This document shows, in pieces, positions 34,815 through 45,076 of a stretch of DNA of 64,000 nucleotides. How positions within the stretch are numbered: position 1 is the first letter of the stretch; every line of letters begins with the position of its first letter. The translations under genes and the position numbers were made by a program. The stretch comes from Hyphomicrobiales bacterium (GTDB lineage Bacteria; Pseudomonadota; Alphaproteobacteria; Rhizobiales; Rhizobiaceae). Below the pieces are notes generated by a model. The model worked only from the letters and a program-made list of their open reading frames with translations. It did no database searches and had not been told where the DNA came from. The stretch spans positions 1 through 64,000 of the forward strand of contig UBUL01000009.1 of NCBI GenBank assembly GCA_900468625.1. Direction: 5' to 3'.

Positions 34815-37661
34815 ATGGAAACGCATCATATCGATTTTTCGACCATTCTCGATGTATCCGCGCTGAGGGCGGAGTGCGAGGCTCTCGCCAAACGCGGTCT
34901 GGACAAGAATGAGGAGCGTTCCGCGCTACTTGCACTGCTGAAGAAGGCGAGCCAGGACGGACGCGAAGAAGCGCGGCGATCGCTGATTGCCGACGGCAGC
35001 GGGCTCGATTGCGCGCACCGGATTTCCTGGCTGCAGGACCAGATCATCACCGTCCTCTACGATTTCACCGTCCGCCACGTCCATCCAAAACAGGCAGGCG
35101 CCTTCTCCGTCACCGCCGTCGGCGGTTATGGCCGCGATACCTTGGCGCCGGGCTCCGATATCGACCTTCTCTTCCTCTTCCAGCCGAAACCGGCGAGTGA
35201 GACGCACAAGGCGGTCGAATTCATTCTCTATATGCTTTGGGACATGGGCTTCAAAGTCGGCCACGCCACGCGCACGGTCGAGGAATGTATCCGCGAGGCC
35301 AAGTCCGACATGACGGTGCGCACCGCCATTCTCGAAACCCGCTATATCTGCGGCAACGTCGCGCTGGAGCGCGAGCTGCAGGCGCGCTTCGACAAGGAAA
35401 TCGTCACCAATACCGGTCCGGAATTCATCGCCGCCAAGCTCGCCGAGCGCGACGAGCGCCATCGCAAGGCCGGCGACACCCGCTATCTGGTCGAGCCGAA
35501 CGTCAAGGAAGGCAAGGGCGGCCTGCGCGACCTGCACACGCTCTTCTGGATCTCGAAATATTATTATCACGTCCGCGATCCCGCCGAACTGGTGAAGCTC
35601 GGCGTGCTTTCGAAGCAGGAGTACCGCCTTTTCGAGAAGGCCGAGGATTTTCTATGGGCCGTGCGCTGCCACATGCATTTCCTGATGGCTAAGGCGGAGG
35701 AGCGGCTTTCCTTCGATATCCAGCGCGAGATTGCCGAGGCGCTCGGCTACCATGCCCGCCCCGGCCTCTCCGCCGTCGAGCGCTTCATGAAGCACTATTT
35801 CCTTGTCGCCAAGGATGTCGGCGATCTCACCCGCATTCTCTGCGCGGCGCTTGAGGATCAGCAGGCGAAGGCCACTCCGGGGCTCACCGGCGTCATCAGC
35901 CGCTTTGCCAACCGCTCTCGCAAGATCGCCGGCACCGTCGAATTCGTCGAGGATCGCGGCCGGATCGCACTTGCCAATCCCGATGTCTTCAAGCGCGATC
36001 CGGTCAGCCTCATCAGGCTGTTCTTCGTCGCCGACATCAACGGCCTCGAATTCCATCCGGATGCCTTGAAGCGCGTCACCCGTTCGCTGAACCTCATCGA
36101 CAACGATCTGCGTGAAAACGAGGAGGCGAACCGCCTCTTCCTTTCCATCCTGACCTCGAAACGCGATCCGGCGCTGATCCTGCGCCGGATGAACGAGGCC
36201 GGTGTGCTCGGCCGCTTCATCCCGGAATTCGGCAAGATCGTCTCGATGATGCAGTTCAACATGTATCATCACTATACGGTGGACGAACATCTGATCCGCG
36301 CCGTCGAGGTACTGTCGGAAATCGACAAGGGCAAGGCCGAGGACATCCATCCGCTCACCAACAAGCTGATGCCCGGCATCGAGGATCGCGACGCGCTCTA
36401 TGTTGCCGTGCTTCTGCACGATATCGCCAAGGGCCGCGAGGAAGATCACTCGGAGGCCGGCGCCGTAGTCGCGCGCAAGCTCTGCCCCCGCTTCGGCCTT
36501 TCGCCGAAGCAGACGGAGCTTGTGGTCTGGCTGATCGCCGAGCATCTGACCATGTCGATGGTCGCCCAGACACGCGATCTGACCGACCGCAAGACCATTA
36601 TCGATTTTGCCGACCGGGTGCAGTCGCTCGACCGGCTGAAGATGCTGCTGATCCTGACGGTCTGCGACATCCGCGCCGTTGGCCCGGGCGTCTGGAACGG
36701 CTGGAAGGGCCAGCTTCTGCGTACGCTGTACTATGAAACCGAGCTGCTGCTATCCGGCGGCTTCTCCGAAGTATCGCGCAAGGAGCGGGCGGAAGCTGCG
36801 GCCGAGGCGCTGGCACATGCGCTTGCGGACTGGAGCCAGAAGGATCGCAAGGCCTACGTCAAGCTGCACTACCAACCCTATCTGTTGTCCGTGCCGCTGG
36901 AGGATCAGCTCCGCCACACGCAGTTCATTCGCCAGTCGGACAAGGCGGGCAAGGTGCTCGCGACCATGGTGCGCACCGACAGCTTCCATGCCATCACCGA
37001 AATCACCGTGCTCTCGCCCGACCATCCGCGTCTGCTGACCGTGATCGCCGGTGCATGCGCCGCTGCCGGAGCCAACATCGCGGATGCCCAGATCTTCACG
37101 ACATCGGACGGGCGTGCGCTCGATACCATCCATGTCAGCCGCGAATTCCCCAATGATGCCGATGAGCTGCGCCGTGCCGCCACTATCGGCAAGATGATCG
37201 AGGACGTGCTGGCCGGCCGCAAACGCCTGCCGGAGGTCATCGCGACGCGCACGAAGAACCGCCGCAAGAACAAGGCTTTCGTCATCCCGCCGTCTGTCAT
37301 CATCACCAACAGCCTCTCCAACAAGTTCACGGTGATCGAGGTCGAATGCCTCGACCGCCCCGGCCTGCTGTCGGAAATAACAGCCGTTCTTTCGGACCTG
37401 TCGCTCGATATCCAGTCGGCGCGCATCACCACCTTCGGCGAAAAGGTCATCGACACCTTCTACGTCGCCGATCTCATCGGGCAGAAGATTTCCAACGAGA
37501 ACAGGCGAGCCTATATCACCGCGCGCCTGAAAGCCGTCATGGCGGGCGAGGAGGATGAAATGCGCGAGCGCATGCCGTCGGGCATCATCGCGCCCGCCGC
37601 CACGCGCGGCGTCGTCGTCGAAAAGCCAGATCCTGAGAAGAAAGCCGGTTCCGCCGCATGA
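34815..37661 (+). CDS. glnD: Bifunctional uridylyltransferase/uridylyl-removing enzyme GlnD
   Basis: A 948-residue sensor of glutamine that uridylylates PII proteins under nitrogen limitation and deuridylylates them in excess. In order: nucleotidyltransferase domain with [17 protein letters not shown], a linker, an HD hydrolase domain ([26 protein letters not shown]) and two ACT domains ([34 protein letters not shown]) that bind glutamine. ATG at 34815 matches the usual rhizobial length; an ATG 13 codons upstream is also in frame. Its stop overlaps the murJ start (ATGA), coupling nitrogen sensing and cell-wall genes. Confidence 0.96.
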   Translation: METHHIDFSTILDVSALRAECEALAKRGLDKNEERSALLALLKKASQDGREEARRSLIADGSGLDCAHRISWLQDQIITVLYDFTVRHVHPKQAGAFSVTAVGGYGRDTLAPGSDIDLLFLFQPKPASETHKAVEFILYMLWDMGFKVGHATRTVEECIREAKSDMTVRTAILETRYICGNVALERELQARFDKEIVTNTGPEFIAAKLAERDERHRKAGDTRYLVEPNVKEGKGGLRDLHTLFWISKYYYHVRDPAELVKLGVLSKQEYRLFEKAEDFLWAVRCHMHFLMAKAEERLSFDIQREIAEALGYHARPGLSAVERFMKHYFLVAKDVGDLTRILCAALEDQQAKATPGLTGVISRFANRSRKIAGTVEFVEDRGRIALANPDVFKRDPVSLIRLFFVADINGLEFHPDALKRVTRSLNLIDNDLRENEEANRLFLSILTSKRDPALILRRMNEAGVLGRFIPEFGKIVSMMQFNMYHHYTVDEHLIRAVEVLSEIDKGKAEDIHPLTNKLMPGIEDRDALYVAVLLHDIAKGREEDHSEAGAVVARKLCPRFGLSPKQTELVVWLIAEHLTMSMVAQTRDLTDRKTIIDFADRVQSLDRLKMLLILTVCDIRAVGPGVWNGWKGQLLRTLYYETELLLSGGFSEVSRKERAEAAAEALAHALADWSQKDRKAYVKLHYQPYLLSVPLEDQLRHTQFIRQSDKAGKVLATMVRTDSFHAITEITVLSPDHPRLLTVIAGACAAAGANIADAQIFTTSDGRALDTIHVSREFPNDADELRRAATIGKMIEDVLAGRKRLPEVIATRTKNRRKNKAFVIPPSVIITNSLSNKFTVIEVECLDRPGLLSEITAVLSDLSLDIQSARITTFGEKVIDTFYVADLIGQKISNENRRAYITARLKAVMAGEEDEMRERMPSGIIAPAATRGVVVEKPDPEKKAGSAA

Positions 37662-39259
37662 GCCTAGTCAAGAAATTCATCACCGTCGGTGGCGCGACGC
37701 TTGGCAGCCGCATCTTCGGCTTTGCTCGCGAAACGCTGATGGCGGCCGCTCTCGGCACCGGGCCGATGGCCGACGTTTTCTACGCTGCCTTCCGCTTCCC
37801 GAACCTCTTCCGCCGCCTGTTCGCCGAAGGCGCCTTCAACGCCGCTTTCGTGCCGCTCTTCGCCAAGGAAATCGAGGCGAATGGCATCGACGGCGCGAAA
37901 CGCTTCTCGGAAGAAGTATTTGGCGTTCTCTTCTCGGTCCTGTTGCTGATTACCGTCGTCATGGAACTCGGCATGCCGCTCCTGGTGCGTTGGGTCATCG
38001 CGCCTGGTTTCGCCGACGATGCCGAAAAATTCGACCTGACTGTCCGGTTGGCCGCCGTGATGTTCCCCTATCTCATGTCGATGTCGCTGACGGCGATGAT
38101 GAGCGGCATGCTGAATTCGCTGCATCATTTCTTCGCCGCCGCCGTGGCTCCGATCTTCCTGAACCTGGTGATGATCAGCGCGCTGTTCTACGCGATCCAC
38201 TTCGGCGCCGATCCGCTGAGCACCGCCTGGTACCTGTCCTGGTCTGTACTGGTGGCAGGCGTCCTGCAGCTGGCCGTCGTCTATATCGGCGTGCGTCGTG
38301 CCGGCATCAATATCGGCTTGCGCTTTCCTCGCTTCACGCCCAATGTCAAGCGGCTCCTGCTTCTTGCGATCCCAGCGGCCATCACCGGCGGCGTCACTCA
38401 GATCAATCTGGTGATCGGCCAGGCGATTGCCTCGGGCAAGGAAGGCGCGATTGCCGCTCTGCAATATGCAGACCGCATCTATCAGTTGCCGCTCGGCGTC
38501 GTCGGTGTCGCTGTCGGAATCGTGCTTCTGCCGGAACTGGCGCGTTCGCTGAAGTCGGGCCATATCAAGGAAGCCGCCAATATCCAGAACCGCTCGATCG
38601 AATTCGTGCTGTTCCTGACGCTGCCAGCCGCTGTCGCCCTCTGGCTGCTCTCCGACGATATCATCCGGGTGCTTTATGAGCGCGGCGCCTTTAACCCGAA
38701 CAACACGACGCTGGTCGGCTCCATCCTCGCCATCTTCGGCTTGGGCCTACCGGCTTTCGTGCTGATCAAGGCCTTGCAGCCCGGCTTTTATGCCCGCGAA
38801 GATACGAAATCGCCGATGCGCTACACGGCGGTCGCCGTCTTCGTCAATTCGGCGCTGTCCATCCTGCTTTTCCCGGTGCTGGCCGAACGCGGTATTGCGC
38901 TCGCCGAGGCGGTTGCCGGATGGCTGAACGCTGTACAGCTCTTCGTTACGCTCTATCGCCGCGGGCATCTCGCCTGGGAATGGTCGCTGGCGCGCCGCAC
39001 CGTCATGCTCCTCGTCTCCTCCGCCGTCATGGGCGGCGTCATCGTATATTTGTCTCATCGGTGGGAGCCGCTTCTGGGGTCCGGCTCGCCGCTGCTCACC
39101 AAGGCCGGCGTCCTGGGCTTGCTCATAGTGATTGCGATGGCGGTGTATTTCATTGTCGCCTTCCTGATCGGCGGCGTGGATTTGGGCATGATACGCCGCA
39201 ACTTGAAGCGCAAGCGGGCGGCGGCTGCACCGGATGCGAAGGCGGTGAACGGGGAGTAG
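37658..39259 (+). CDS. murJ: Lipid II flippase MurJ (MviN)
   Basis: A 533-residue MOP-superfamily membrane protein that flips lipid II during peptidoglycan synthesis. The N-terminus [44 protein letters not shown] is diagnostic. About fourteen hydrophobic segments follow, with conserved arginines ([21 protein letters not shown]). The C-terminus is basic. It is translationally coupled to glnD, and an inverted-repeat element lies beyond its stop. Confidence 0.95.
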   Translation: MSLVKKFITVGGATLGSRIFGFARETLMAAALGTGPMADVFYAAFRFPNLFRRLFAEGAFNAAFVPLFAKEIEANGIDGAKRFSEEVFGVLFSVLLLITVVMELGMPLLVRWVIAPGFADDAEKFDLTVRLAAVMFPYLMSMSLTAMMSGMLNSLHHFFAAAVAPIFLNLVMISALFYAIHFGADPLSTAWYLSWSVLVAGVLQLAVVYIGVRRAGINIGLRFPRFTPNVKRLLLLAIPAAITGGVTQINLVIGQAIASGKEGAIAALQYADRIYQLPLGVVGVAVGIVLLPELARSLKSGHIKEAANIQNRSIEFVLFLTLPAAVALWLLSDDIIRVLYERGAFNPNNTTLVGSILAIFGLGLPAFVLIKALQPGFYAREDTKSPMRYTAVAVFVNSALSILLFPVLAERGIALAEAVAGWLNAVQLFVTLYRRGHLAWEWSLARRTVMLLVSSAVMGGVIVYLSHRWEPLLGSGSPLLTKAGVLGLLIVIAMAVYFIVAFLIGGVDLGMIRRNLKRKRAAAAPDAKAVNGE

Positions 39260-39296
39260 ACAGCGACGCCGGCTATCGCGCGAGCTGAGATCGCGT

Positions 39297-39485
39297 ACCT
39301 CCTCTGTCGCTGCCGCGACATCTCCCCCACAAGGGGGGAGATTGTTGGGAGTTTGCCGCGCCCTTCGTAAACCAGTAGGCCCACCTCTATGAGCACGTTA
39401 ATGATTAGATATGAGTAGGTGCCACGCGCTACCGATCTCCCCCCTTGTGGGGGAGATGTCCCGAAAGGGGACAGAGGGGGGCACG
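39297..39485. repeat. Rhizobial mosaic element with long inverted arms
   Basis: CCTCTGTCGCTGCCGCGACATCTCCCCC...GGGGGGAGAT (39302-39343) and ATCTCCCCCCTTGTGG...GGGGACAGAGGGGG (39434-39480) are inverted copies of each other flanking a ~90-bp AT-richer core. Each arm also folds on itself (CTCCCCC/GGGGGAG). This matches the layout described for rhizobial intergenic mosaic elements (RIME-like); the family assignment is from memory. The 269-bp gap between murJ and the VOC gene contains nothing else I can identify. Confidence 0.65.
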
Positions 39486-39528
39486 CACCCTCCATATATG
39501 CGCAGTTTATTTTGTTCGCGGAGCCCGC

Positions 39529-39921
39529 ATGCCCCAATCCCTCTTCCTGGTAACCCTCGTCGTTGACGATTACGACCGCGCCAAAGCCTTCTACTGCGAT
39601 GTCCTCGGCTTCGAGTGCTTGGCTGACGAGGCGCAGTCGGAAGGCAAGCGCTGGGTCGTCGTCAGACCGAAAGGCACCGAGGGCGCCGCGCTGTTGCTCG
39701 CCCAGGCCGCCAGCGACAGTCAGCGCGCCGCGATCGGCAACCAGACCGGCGGCCGCGTCGGCTTCTTCCTCAAGACCGATGATTTCGCCGGCGACCATGC
39801 CGGGATGAAGGCCAAGGGCGTGCGTTTTCTGGAGGAGCCGCGCCATGAAGTCTATGGCACGGTGGCGGTCTTTGCCGATCCCTACGGCAACACCTGGGAC
39901 CTGATCCAGCATTCTTCCTGA
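39529..39921 (+). CDS. VOC-family (glyoxalase-like) protein
   Basis: A 130-residue single-domain protein with two beta-alpha-beta units (LFLVTLVVDDYDRAKAFYCDVLGFE; VGFFLKTDDFAGDHAGMKAKG; VAVFADPYGNTWDLIQ). The C-terminal FADPYGN segment is the usual VOC signature. The function is unknown. It is preceded by an intergenic mosaic element and followed by a family C repeat, so it is probably transcribed alone. It is a different subgroup from the VOC protein in the rph operon. Confidence 0.8.
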   Translation: MPQSLFLVTLVVDDYDRAKAFYCDVLGFECLADEAQSEGKRWVVVRPKGTEGAALLLAQAASDSQRAAIGNQTGGRVGFFLKTDDFAGDHAGMKAKGVRFLEEPRHEVYGTVAVFADPYGNTWDLIQHSS

Positions 39922-40002
39922 GACTCCGTCACATAGCCTCTTGATCCCCGTCGATACCGCGTGCATAAGCCGCTCGAAACCAAGGGGCGAGCATTGCTCT
40001 CC

Positions 40003-40115
40003 TAGAGCCGGATGACTTTCGGTCGAAGCGACCGAAAATCATCCGGCTCTAAAATCAAAGAAATAGAGCATGATGTCGTCCGAAAACCGCATACACTTTT
40101 CGGCATCATGCTCTA
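40003..40115 (+). repeat. Dispersed repeat family C, copy 2
   Basis: CTAGAGCCGGATGACTTTCGGTCG, loop AAG, then the complementary CGACCGAAAATCATCCGG, followed by ATCAAAGAAATAGAGCATGATGTCG and TTTTCGGCATCATGCTCTA. The flanks match copies 1 and 3, while the hairpin stem has a different sequence but remains paired. It sits just upstream of trpS. Confidence 0.75.
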
Positions 40116-40143
40116 GGCCCTCCACAAGCCTTTTGAGGACGAC

Positions 40144-41208
40144 ATGACCGAATTCAAGCCGCTCGTATTCTCCGGCGTTCAGCCCACAGGCAATCTCCAT
40201 CTCGGTAACTATCTCGGCGCGATCCGCAAGTTCGTGGCCCTGCAGGAAAACAACGATTGCATCTATTGCGTCGTCGATATGCATGCGCTGACGGCCCAGC
40301 TCGTCCATGACGATATGCCGAACCAGACGCGTTCGATCACGGCCGCCTTCCTTGCTGCCGGCATCGATCCGGAAAAGCATATCGTCTTCAATCAATCGGC
40401 CGTGCCGGGGCACGCCGAGCTTGCCTGGATCTTCAACTGCGTCGCCCGCATCGGCTGGATGAACCGCATGACGCAGTTCAAGGACAAGGCCGGCAAGGAC
40501 CGCGAGCAGGCCTCGCTCGGCCTTTACGCCTATCCGAGCCTGATGGCCGCCGACATCCTGCTCTATCGCGCCACCCATGTTCCGGTTGGTGACGACCAGA
40601 AGCAGCATCTGGAGCTGACCCGCGATATCGCCATGAAGTTCAATCTGGACTACATGGAGCATATACGCCGCACCGGCTACGGCATCGACATCACTGTCGG
40701 CGACGAGCCGGTGCATGCCTATTTCCCGATGGTCGAGCCGCTGATCGATGGCCCGGCGCCACGCGTGATGTCGCTGCGTGACGGGACCAAGAAGATGTCG
40801 AAATCCGATGCTTCCGACCTCTCGCGCATCAACCTGCTCGACGACGAGGAAAATATTTCGAAGAAGATCCGCAAGGCCAAGACCGATCCGGATGGCTTGC
40901 CGAGCGAAATCGCCGGTCTCGCCGGCCGCCCGGAAGCCGACAATCTGGTCGGTATCTATGCGGCTCTTGCCGACAAGTCGAAGGCCGAGGTTCTATCCGA
41001 ATTCGGCGGCCAGCAGTTTTCGGTCTTCAAGCCGGCGCTGGTCGATCTCGCGGTGCATGTGCTGTCGCCGATCACGATGGAGATGCGCCGCCTGATGGCC
41101 GATCCCGGTCACATCGATGCCGTTCTGCGTGATGGCGGCGCCCGCGCTCGCGCCCGCGCCGACGTGACCATGAAGCAGGTTCGCGACATTATCGGCTTTC
41201 TCTATTGA
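40144..41208 (+). CDS. trpS: Tryptophanyl-tRNA synthetase
   Basis: A 354-residue class Ic synthetase. The HIGH-type motif is [13 protein letters not shown] (near residue 14), the KMSKS loop is intact at [12 protein letters not shown], and the anticodon-binding helices follow. It charges tRNA-Trp. Its promoter must lie within or beside the family C repeat upstream. A strong hairpin lies just after the stop codon. Confidence 0.97.
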   Translation: MTEFKPLVFSGVQPTGNLHLGNYLGAIRKFVALQENNDCIYCVVDMHALTAQLVHDDMPNQTRSITAAFLAAGIDPEKHIVFNQSAVPGHAELAWIFNCVARIGWMNRMTQFKDKAGKDREQASLGLYAYPSLMAADILLYRATHVPVGDDQKQHLELTRDIAMKFNLDYMEHIRRTGYGIDITVGDEPVHAYFPMVEPLIDGPAPRVMSLRDGTKKMSKSDASDLSRINLLDDEENISKKIRKAKTDPDGLPSEIAGLAGRPEADNLVGIYAALADKSKAEVLSEFGGQQFSVFKPALVDLAVHVLSPITMEMRRLMADPGHIDAVLRDGGARARARADVTMKQVRDIIGFLY

Positions 41209-41219
41209 AGATGTCGTCA

Positions 41220-41252
41220 TGCAAGCTCCCCGGTTGAAAACGGGGGCTTGCA
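41220..41252 (+). terminator. Hairpin downstream of trpS
   Basis: TGCAAGCTCCCCG (41220-41232) pairs with CGGGGGCTTGCA (41241-41252) with one bulge and loop GTTGAAAA. No T-run follows, so it may be an imperfect terminator, an mRNA-stabilising hairpin or a regulatory structure before the stress-protein gene. Confidence 0.45.
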
Positions 41253-41283
41253 AAACGTCGCCTTCGGGTGTCAGAATCGCCGC

Positions 41284-41775
41284 ATGGTTTCAAAACGTCT
41301 CTCACGGCTGGAAGGCCATCGCCGCAAGTTCATGGCGATCATCGACGGCACGCCCGAATGCCAGCGCGCCGTCCACTATGCTGGCCGACGTGCCAAGAAT
41401 TCCAATGGCGGCCTCGTATTGCTCTATGTGATTCCCGAGGGCGATTTCCAGCAATGGCTCGGCGTCGAGGAGATCATGCGGGCGGAAGCGCGCGAGGAGG
41501 CCGAGGCCGCGACCGCAAAGGCGGCGCAGAGCGTGCGCGAGAATGTCGGCATCGATCCGGAGATCGTCATCCGCGAGGGATCGGCGGCCGAACAGATCAA
41601 CGCGGCGATCGAGGAAGATCGCGATATTGCGCTCCTCGTGCTTGCCGCCGGTTCGGCCAAGGAAGGTCCAGGTCCGCTCGTTTCATCGATCGCCGGACGC
41701 GCGGCAGCCTTTCCGATCCCGGTCACCGTGCTTCCGGACACGCTGAGCAACGAGGAAATCGACGCGCTGAGCTGA
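41284..41775 (+). CDS. Universal stress protein (UspA family)
   Basis: A 163-residue UspA-fold protein (KFMAIIDGTPECQRAVHYAGRRAKNSNGGLVLLYVIPE; DIALLVLAAGSAKEG; IPVTVLPD). The usual ATP-binding G-x2-G-x9-G(S/T) pattern is only partly recognisable around AAGSAKEGPGPLVSSIAG. I chose ATG at 41284; a start 12 codons earlier would read through the hairpin's flank. Its position between trpS and the Nfu gene is common in rhizobia. The role in stress is inferred from the family. Confidence 0.85.
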   Translation: MVSKRLSRLEGHRRKFMAIIDGTPECQRAVHYAGRRAKNSNGGLVLLYVIPEGDFQQWLGVEEIMRAEAREEAEAATAKAAQSVRENVGIDPEIVIREGSAAEQINAAIEEDRDIALLVLAAGSAKEGPGPLVSSIAGRAAAFPIPVTVLPDTLSNEEIDALS

Positions 41776-41892
41776 CCGGCGCATGCCATTCTTGAGAAAC
41801 ACTCTCTTGATTGAAATGGCCAAAAGGCCTATTTTCTTTTGAAATATTCTAAAGTCGGAACCGGGTGTTTCGCCCGCCGCATGGAGATCAAG

Positions 41893-42459
41893 ATGTTCAT
41901 TCAGACCGAAGCGACGCCGAACCCCGCGACCCTCAAGTTTCTGCCGGGCAAAGTGGTTATGGAAAGCGGCACGGCCGAGTTCCGCAGCGCCGAGGAAGCC
42001 GAAGCTTCGCCGCTCGCCGCCCGCCTCTTCGAAGTTCCTGGCGTAACGGGCGTCTATTTCGGCTACGACTTCATTTCGGTCTCCAAGGAAAATCAGGAAT
42101 GGCAGCATCTGAAACCCGCCATCCTCGGTTCGATCATGGAGCATTTCATGTCCGGCAAGCCGGTCATGGGAACGTCTTCGGTTTCCTCCGAAGTGCAGGA
42201 TGCCGGCGGTGAGTTCTTCGACGAGGGCGACGAGGCGATCGTTCTGACGATCAAGGAACTGCTGGATACCCGCGTGCGTCCTGCCGTTGCCCAGGATGGC
42301 GGCGACATCACGTTCCGCGGCTTCCGCGACGGCAAGGTCTACCTCAACATGAAGGGATCGTGCTCGGGTTGCCCGTCTTCGACGGCGACGCTGAAGCATG
42401 GCGTGCAGAACCTTCTGCGCCATTTCGTCCCGGAAGTGCAGGAAGTCGAAGCCGTTTAA
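41893..42459 (+). CDS. NifU-like Fe-S cluster carrier (Nfu family)
   Basis: A 188-residue protein. The N-terminal Nfu domain (MFIQTEATPNPATLKFLPGK to about 90) is followed by a C-terminal NifU domain with the cluster-binding pair in GSCSGCPSS. Nfu proteins deliver 4Fe-4S clusters to target enzymes. MiaB and HemW, both encoded in this window, are 4Fe-4S proteins and could be clients, but that is inference. ATG at 41893 follows GGAG, and the product begins with the conserved family N-terminus. Confidence 0.92.
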   Translation: MFIQTEATPNPATLKFLPGKVVMESGTAEFRSAEEAEASPLAARLFEVPGVTGVYFGYDFISVSKENQEWQHLKPAILGSIMEHFMSGKPVMGTSSVSSEVQDAGGEFFDEGDEAIVLTIKELLDTRVRPAVAQDGGDITFRGFRDGKVYLNMKGSCSGCPSSTATLKHGVQNLLRHFVPEVQEVEAV

Positions 42460-42484
42460 CACCCAGGCTTTCGGAAAAGTTGAC

Positions 42485-43141
42485 ATGATCGTACTGGCGC
42501 TCGACACGGCAGGTGTGGATTGCGCTGCCGCTGTGTATGATAGCGGCAGTGATTCTGTGATGGGGGAGGTCACGGAAACGATCGGACGGGGGCATGCCGA
42601 GCATTTGATGCACGTTGTCGACGAGGCGCTGGCAAAGGCCGGTATAGCGCTTTCGGCGGTCGAGCGTGTCGTCGTGACCGTCGGCCCCGGTTCCTTCACC
42701 GGCATCCGCATCGGCGTCGCAGCCGCACGCGGTTTTGCACTTTCCCTCAATGTCGCTGCCGTTGGCGTCACGACCCTCGAGATCATGGCAGCGGCCGCGC
42801 GAGAGCAGAATCCGGGCAAGTCGGTTCTGGCTGCCATCGATGCCAAGCGCGAGGAGATCTATCTCCAGAGCTTCGATGCCGATGGCAGTCCGCTGGACGA
42901 GGCTCGGGCCGTGACGATCGGCGAGGCGCGGACAATTGCCGGCGCCTTCGACGGCATCGTCACCGGAACGGCCGTCGCCCGGCTGAGCGACGCGCCGCCT
43001 GCGGAGCGGCCAGACGCATTTCCGATTGCCATCGTCGCCCGGCTGGGCGCTGGCAAACCTGCCGGCGAAAAGCCGAAGCCGCTTTATCTTCGCGGACCCG
43101 ATGCCAGACCGCAGGCCGGATACGCAGTTGCCAGGCAGTAG
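42485..43141 (+). CDS. tsaB: tRNA t6A biosynthesis protein TsaB
   Basis: A 218-residue ASKHA-fold protein that partners TsaD in making threonylcarbamoyladenosine at tRNA position 37. Family motifs are ALDTAGVDCAAAVYD, GRGHAEHLMHVVDEAL, VGPGSFTGIRIGVAAARGFAL and AIDAKREEIYLQ. It starts 25 bp after the Nfu gene and is followed 2 bp later by rimI. tsaB-rimI adjacency is very common. Confidence 0.93.
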   Translation: MIVLALDTAGVDCAAAVYDSGSDSVMGEVTETIGRGHAEHLMHVVDEALAKAGIALSAVERVVVTVGPGSFTGIRIGVAAARGFALSLNVAAVGVTTLEIMAAAAREQNPGKSVLAAIDAKREEIYLQSFDADGSPLDEARAVTIGEARTIAGAFDGIVTGTAVARLSDAPPAERPDAFPIAIVARLGAGKPAGEKPKPLYLRGPDARPQAGYAVARQ

Positions 43142-43143
43142 AA

Positions 43144-43638
43144 ATGCTCGAATCCTACCTTACCTTGAAAGCCGAATACGAAATCATCCCAATGGAACTG
43201 AAGGACTGCGCCGAAGTGGCGCTCCTGCACGGCGAGCGGTTCTCGCGGGTCTGGGACGAGGCCGAATTTCAGGGGCTCCTTTCGCAGGAAACCACCTTCG
43301 GCTTCGTCGCCCGCCAGACCAATGCCATCCTGAAGAAGGCGCTTCCCGGCTTCGTGCTGGCGCGGCATGTGGCGGGCGAGGGTGAAATCCTGACGATCGC
43401 CGTCCATGCCAAGCTCGCGCGCTCCGGCCTCGGCTGGAGACTGATGCAGGCGGCCCTTCGCGAGACCCGCAATCGCGGCGGTGAAGCCATGTTCCTGGAG
43501 GTTGACGGCGGCAATCAGCCGGCGCTCGGCCTCTATCGCAAGCTCGGCTTCGAAACGGTCGGCGAGCGCAAGGCCTACTATGTCGGTGACGACGGCACCA
43601 GATCGACGGCGCTTGTCATGCGCCGCGTTCTTCGCTAG
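43144..43638 (+). CDS. rimI: Ribosomal-protein-alanine N-acetyltransferase RimI-like
   Basis: A 164-residue GNAT with acetyl-CoA motif LARSGLGWRLMQAALRE and FLEVDGGNQPALGLYRKLGFETVGERKAYY, the RimI-type C-terminal half. RimI acetylates the N-terminal alanine of S18 in E. coli; rhizobial substrates may be broader. It begins immediately after tsaB and ends at a repeat-like block (43637-43702). Confidence 0.88.
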   Translation: MLESYLTLKAEYEIIPMELKDCAEVALLHGERFSRVWDEAEFQGLLSQETTFGFVARQTNAILKKALPGFVLARHVAGEGEILTIAVHAKLARSGLGWRLMQAALRETRNRGGEAMFLEVDGGNQPALGLYRKLGFETVGERKAYYVGDDGTRSTALVMRRVLR

Positions 43639-43702
43639 AGCATTTTGCAGCCAGGTGGCATCACTTGGCGTCGCACGAATGCGGCAAGACAAATGGATGG
43701 AA
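43637..43702 (+). repeat. Short intergenic repeat-like block upstream of the Fur-family gene
   Basis: AGAGCATTTTGCAGCCAGGTGG, CACTTGGCGTCGC and GAATGCGGCAAGACAA form a degenerate palindrome beginning with the TAGAGCA seen at the edges of families A and C. It begins within the rimI stop codon. Only one copy is in this window, so repeat status rests on resemblance to rhizobial repeats. Confidence 0.4.
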
Positions 43703-43758
43703 CGGCAATTCGGCGCTCTATCCCTTGTTACAGTCCAACAGACCGAAGACAGCAATTG

Positions 43759-44187
43759 ATGGATGATGCCGTAAAATCCCTCGAGGAGCTTTGCGCCGAG
43801 CGCGGCATGCGCATGACGGAGCAACGCCGGATCATCGCGCGCATTATCGAGAGTTCCGGGGATCACCCGGATGTCGAAGAGCTCTATCGGCGTTCTGTAC
43901 AGGTGGATGCGAAAATCTCGATTTCCACCGTGTATCGCACTGTCAAGCTGTTTGAGGATGCCGGCCTTCTTGCCCGCCACGATTTTCGCGATGGACGTTC
44001 CCGCTACGAAACGGTGCCGGAAGAGCATCACGACCACCTGATCGACCTGAAGAGCGGTGAGGTGATCGAATTCCATTCGCCGGAGATCGAGGCTTTGCAG
44101 GAACGCATTGCCCGCGAACACGGCTTCAAACTCGTCGACCACCGGCTGGAGCTTTACGGCATCCCGCTGAAGAAGGACGAAGGTTGA
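43759..44187 (+). CDS. fur: Fur-family transcriptional regulator (probable Mur, manganese-responsive)
   Basis: A 142-residue Fur-family repressor. The winged helix is RMTEQRRIIARIIESSGDHPDVEELYRRSVQVDAKISISTVYRTVKLFEDAG, and metal-binding histidines lie in EEHHDHL and later HSPE. In rhizobia the orthologue at this locus acts mainly as a manganese regulator (Mur) rather than an iron regulator, iron control being taken over by RirA and Irr; that is family knowledge, not visible here. ATG at 43759 is chosen over a longer frame that would read through the repeat. The acyltransferase gene follows after 30 bp. Confidence 0.88.
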   Translation: MDDAVKSLEELCAERGMRMTEQRRIIARIIESSGDHPDVEELYRRSVQVDAKISISTVYRTVKLFEDAGLLARHDFRDGRSRYETVPEEHHDHLIDLKSGEVIEFHSPEIEALQERIAREHGFKLVDHRLELYGIPLKKDEG

Positions 44188-44217
44188 CGTGAAGGCTTTT
44201 ATGCAGGAGCGAATGAT

Positions 44218-45015
44218 TTGATGACCTGGCTGCGCATCGGCTGTGCCGCCGTAGTCATTTGCGCCGTCAGCGCCGTGATGCTGCCGCTGCAGATCCTTTG
44301 CCTGCGCTTCGACTGGAGGCTCCGGCGCTATCTGCCGCGCTACTGGCACCGCATCGTCTGCTACTGGCTTGGGGTGCGCATCCATGTGGTCGGCAGGATG
44401 GAGACGAGCCGGCCATTGATGCTGGCCTCCAACCACTCGTCCTGGCTCGACATTCTCGTCCTTTCGGCGGTTGCCGATGTAGCTTTCATCGCAAAATCGG
44501 AAGTGCGGGACTGGCCGATCTTCGGCCAGTTCGCGCAATGGCAGAAGAGCGTCTTCGTCGAGCGCGAGCAGAAGCGCAAGACCGGCGAGCAGGTAAACGA
44601 GATCGCCGACCGCATGGCCGATGGCGAGATCATGGTTCTGTTTCCGGAAGGGACGACGTCCGACGGCAATCGGCTGCTTGAGGTCAAGTCCTCGCTGTTC
44701 GGCGCTGCTGCTGCCGCGCTGCCGAAGGCGCCGGATGCCGTCGTGCATGTCCAGCCGGTCGCAGTCGCCTACACCCGCGTTCATGGCACGCCGATGGGTC
44801 GCTATTATCGCCCGCTGACGGCGTGGCCCGGCGACATCGAGCTCGTGCCGCACCTGAAGGGCATTATCCAGTGTGGCGCCATCGATGTCGATGTCTGCTT
44901 CGGCGAAGCCGTCGATTATCGCCCCGGCACCAACCGCAAGGAAGTCAGAGCGACCATCGCGCGGCGCATTCGCAATATGCTTGCCAGCCGCCTGCTTGGC
45001 CGCGAGATCGCTTGA
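44218..45015 (+). CDS. 1-acyl-sn-glycerol-3-phosphate acyltransferase (PlsC family)
   Basis: A 265-residue membrane acyltransferase. The catalytic HX4D motif is NHSSWLD (near residue 75), the substrate-binding motif is FPEGTTSDG (near 142), and one N-terminal membrane segment is visible. Such enzymes convert lysophosphatidic to phosphatidic acid; in rhizobia a relative (OlsA) acylates lyso-ornithine lipid. Which substrate this one uses cannot be told from sequence alone. It lies between the Fur-family gene and miaB on the same strand. Confidence 0.87.
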   Translation: MMTWLRIGCAAVVICAVSAVMLPLQILCLRFDWRLRRYLPRYWHRIVCYWLGVRIHVVGRMETSRPLMLASNHSSWLDILVLSAVADVAFIAKSEVRDWPIFGQFAQWQKSVFVEREQKRKTGEQVNEIADRMADGEIMVLFPEGTTSDGNRLLEVKSSLFGAAAAALPKAPDAVVHVQPVAVAYTRVHGTPMGRYYRPLTAWPGDIELVPHLKGIIQCGAIDVDVCFGEAVDYRPGTNRKEVRATIARRIRNMLASRLLGREIA

Positions 45016-45076
45016 TTTCCAGGTGATTCCAACTTTTTCATTTTCTCCGACGGCAAAAGCCACTACATAGCGGCCC

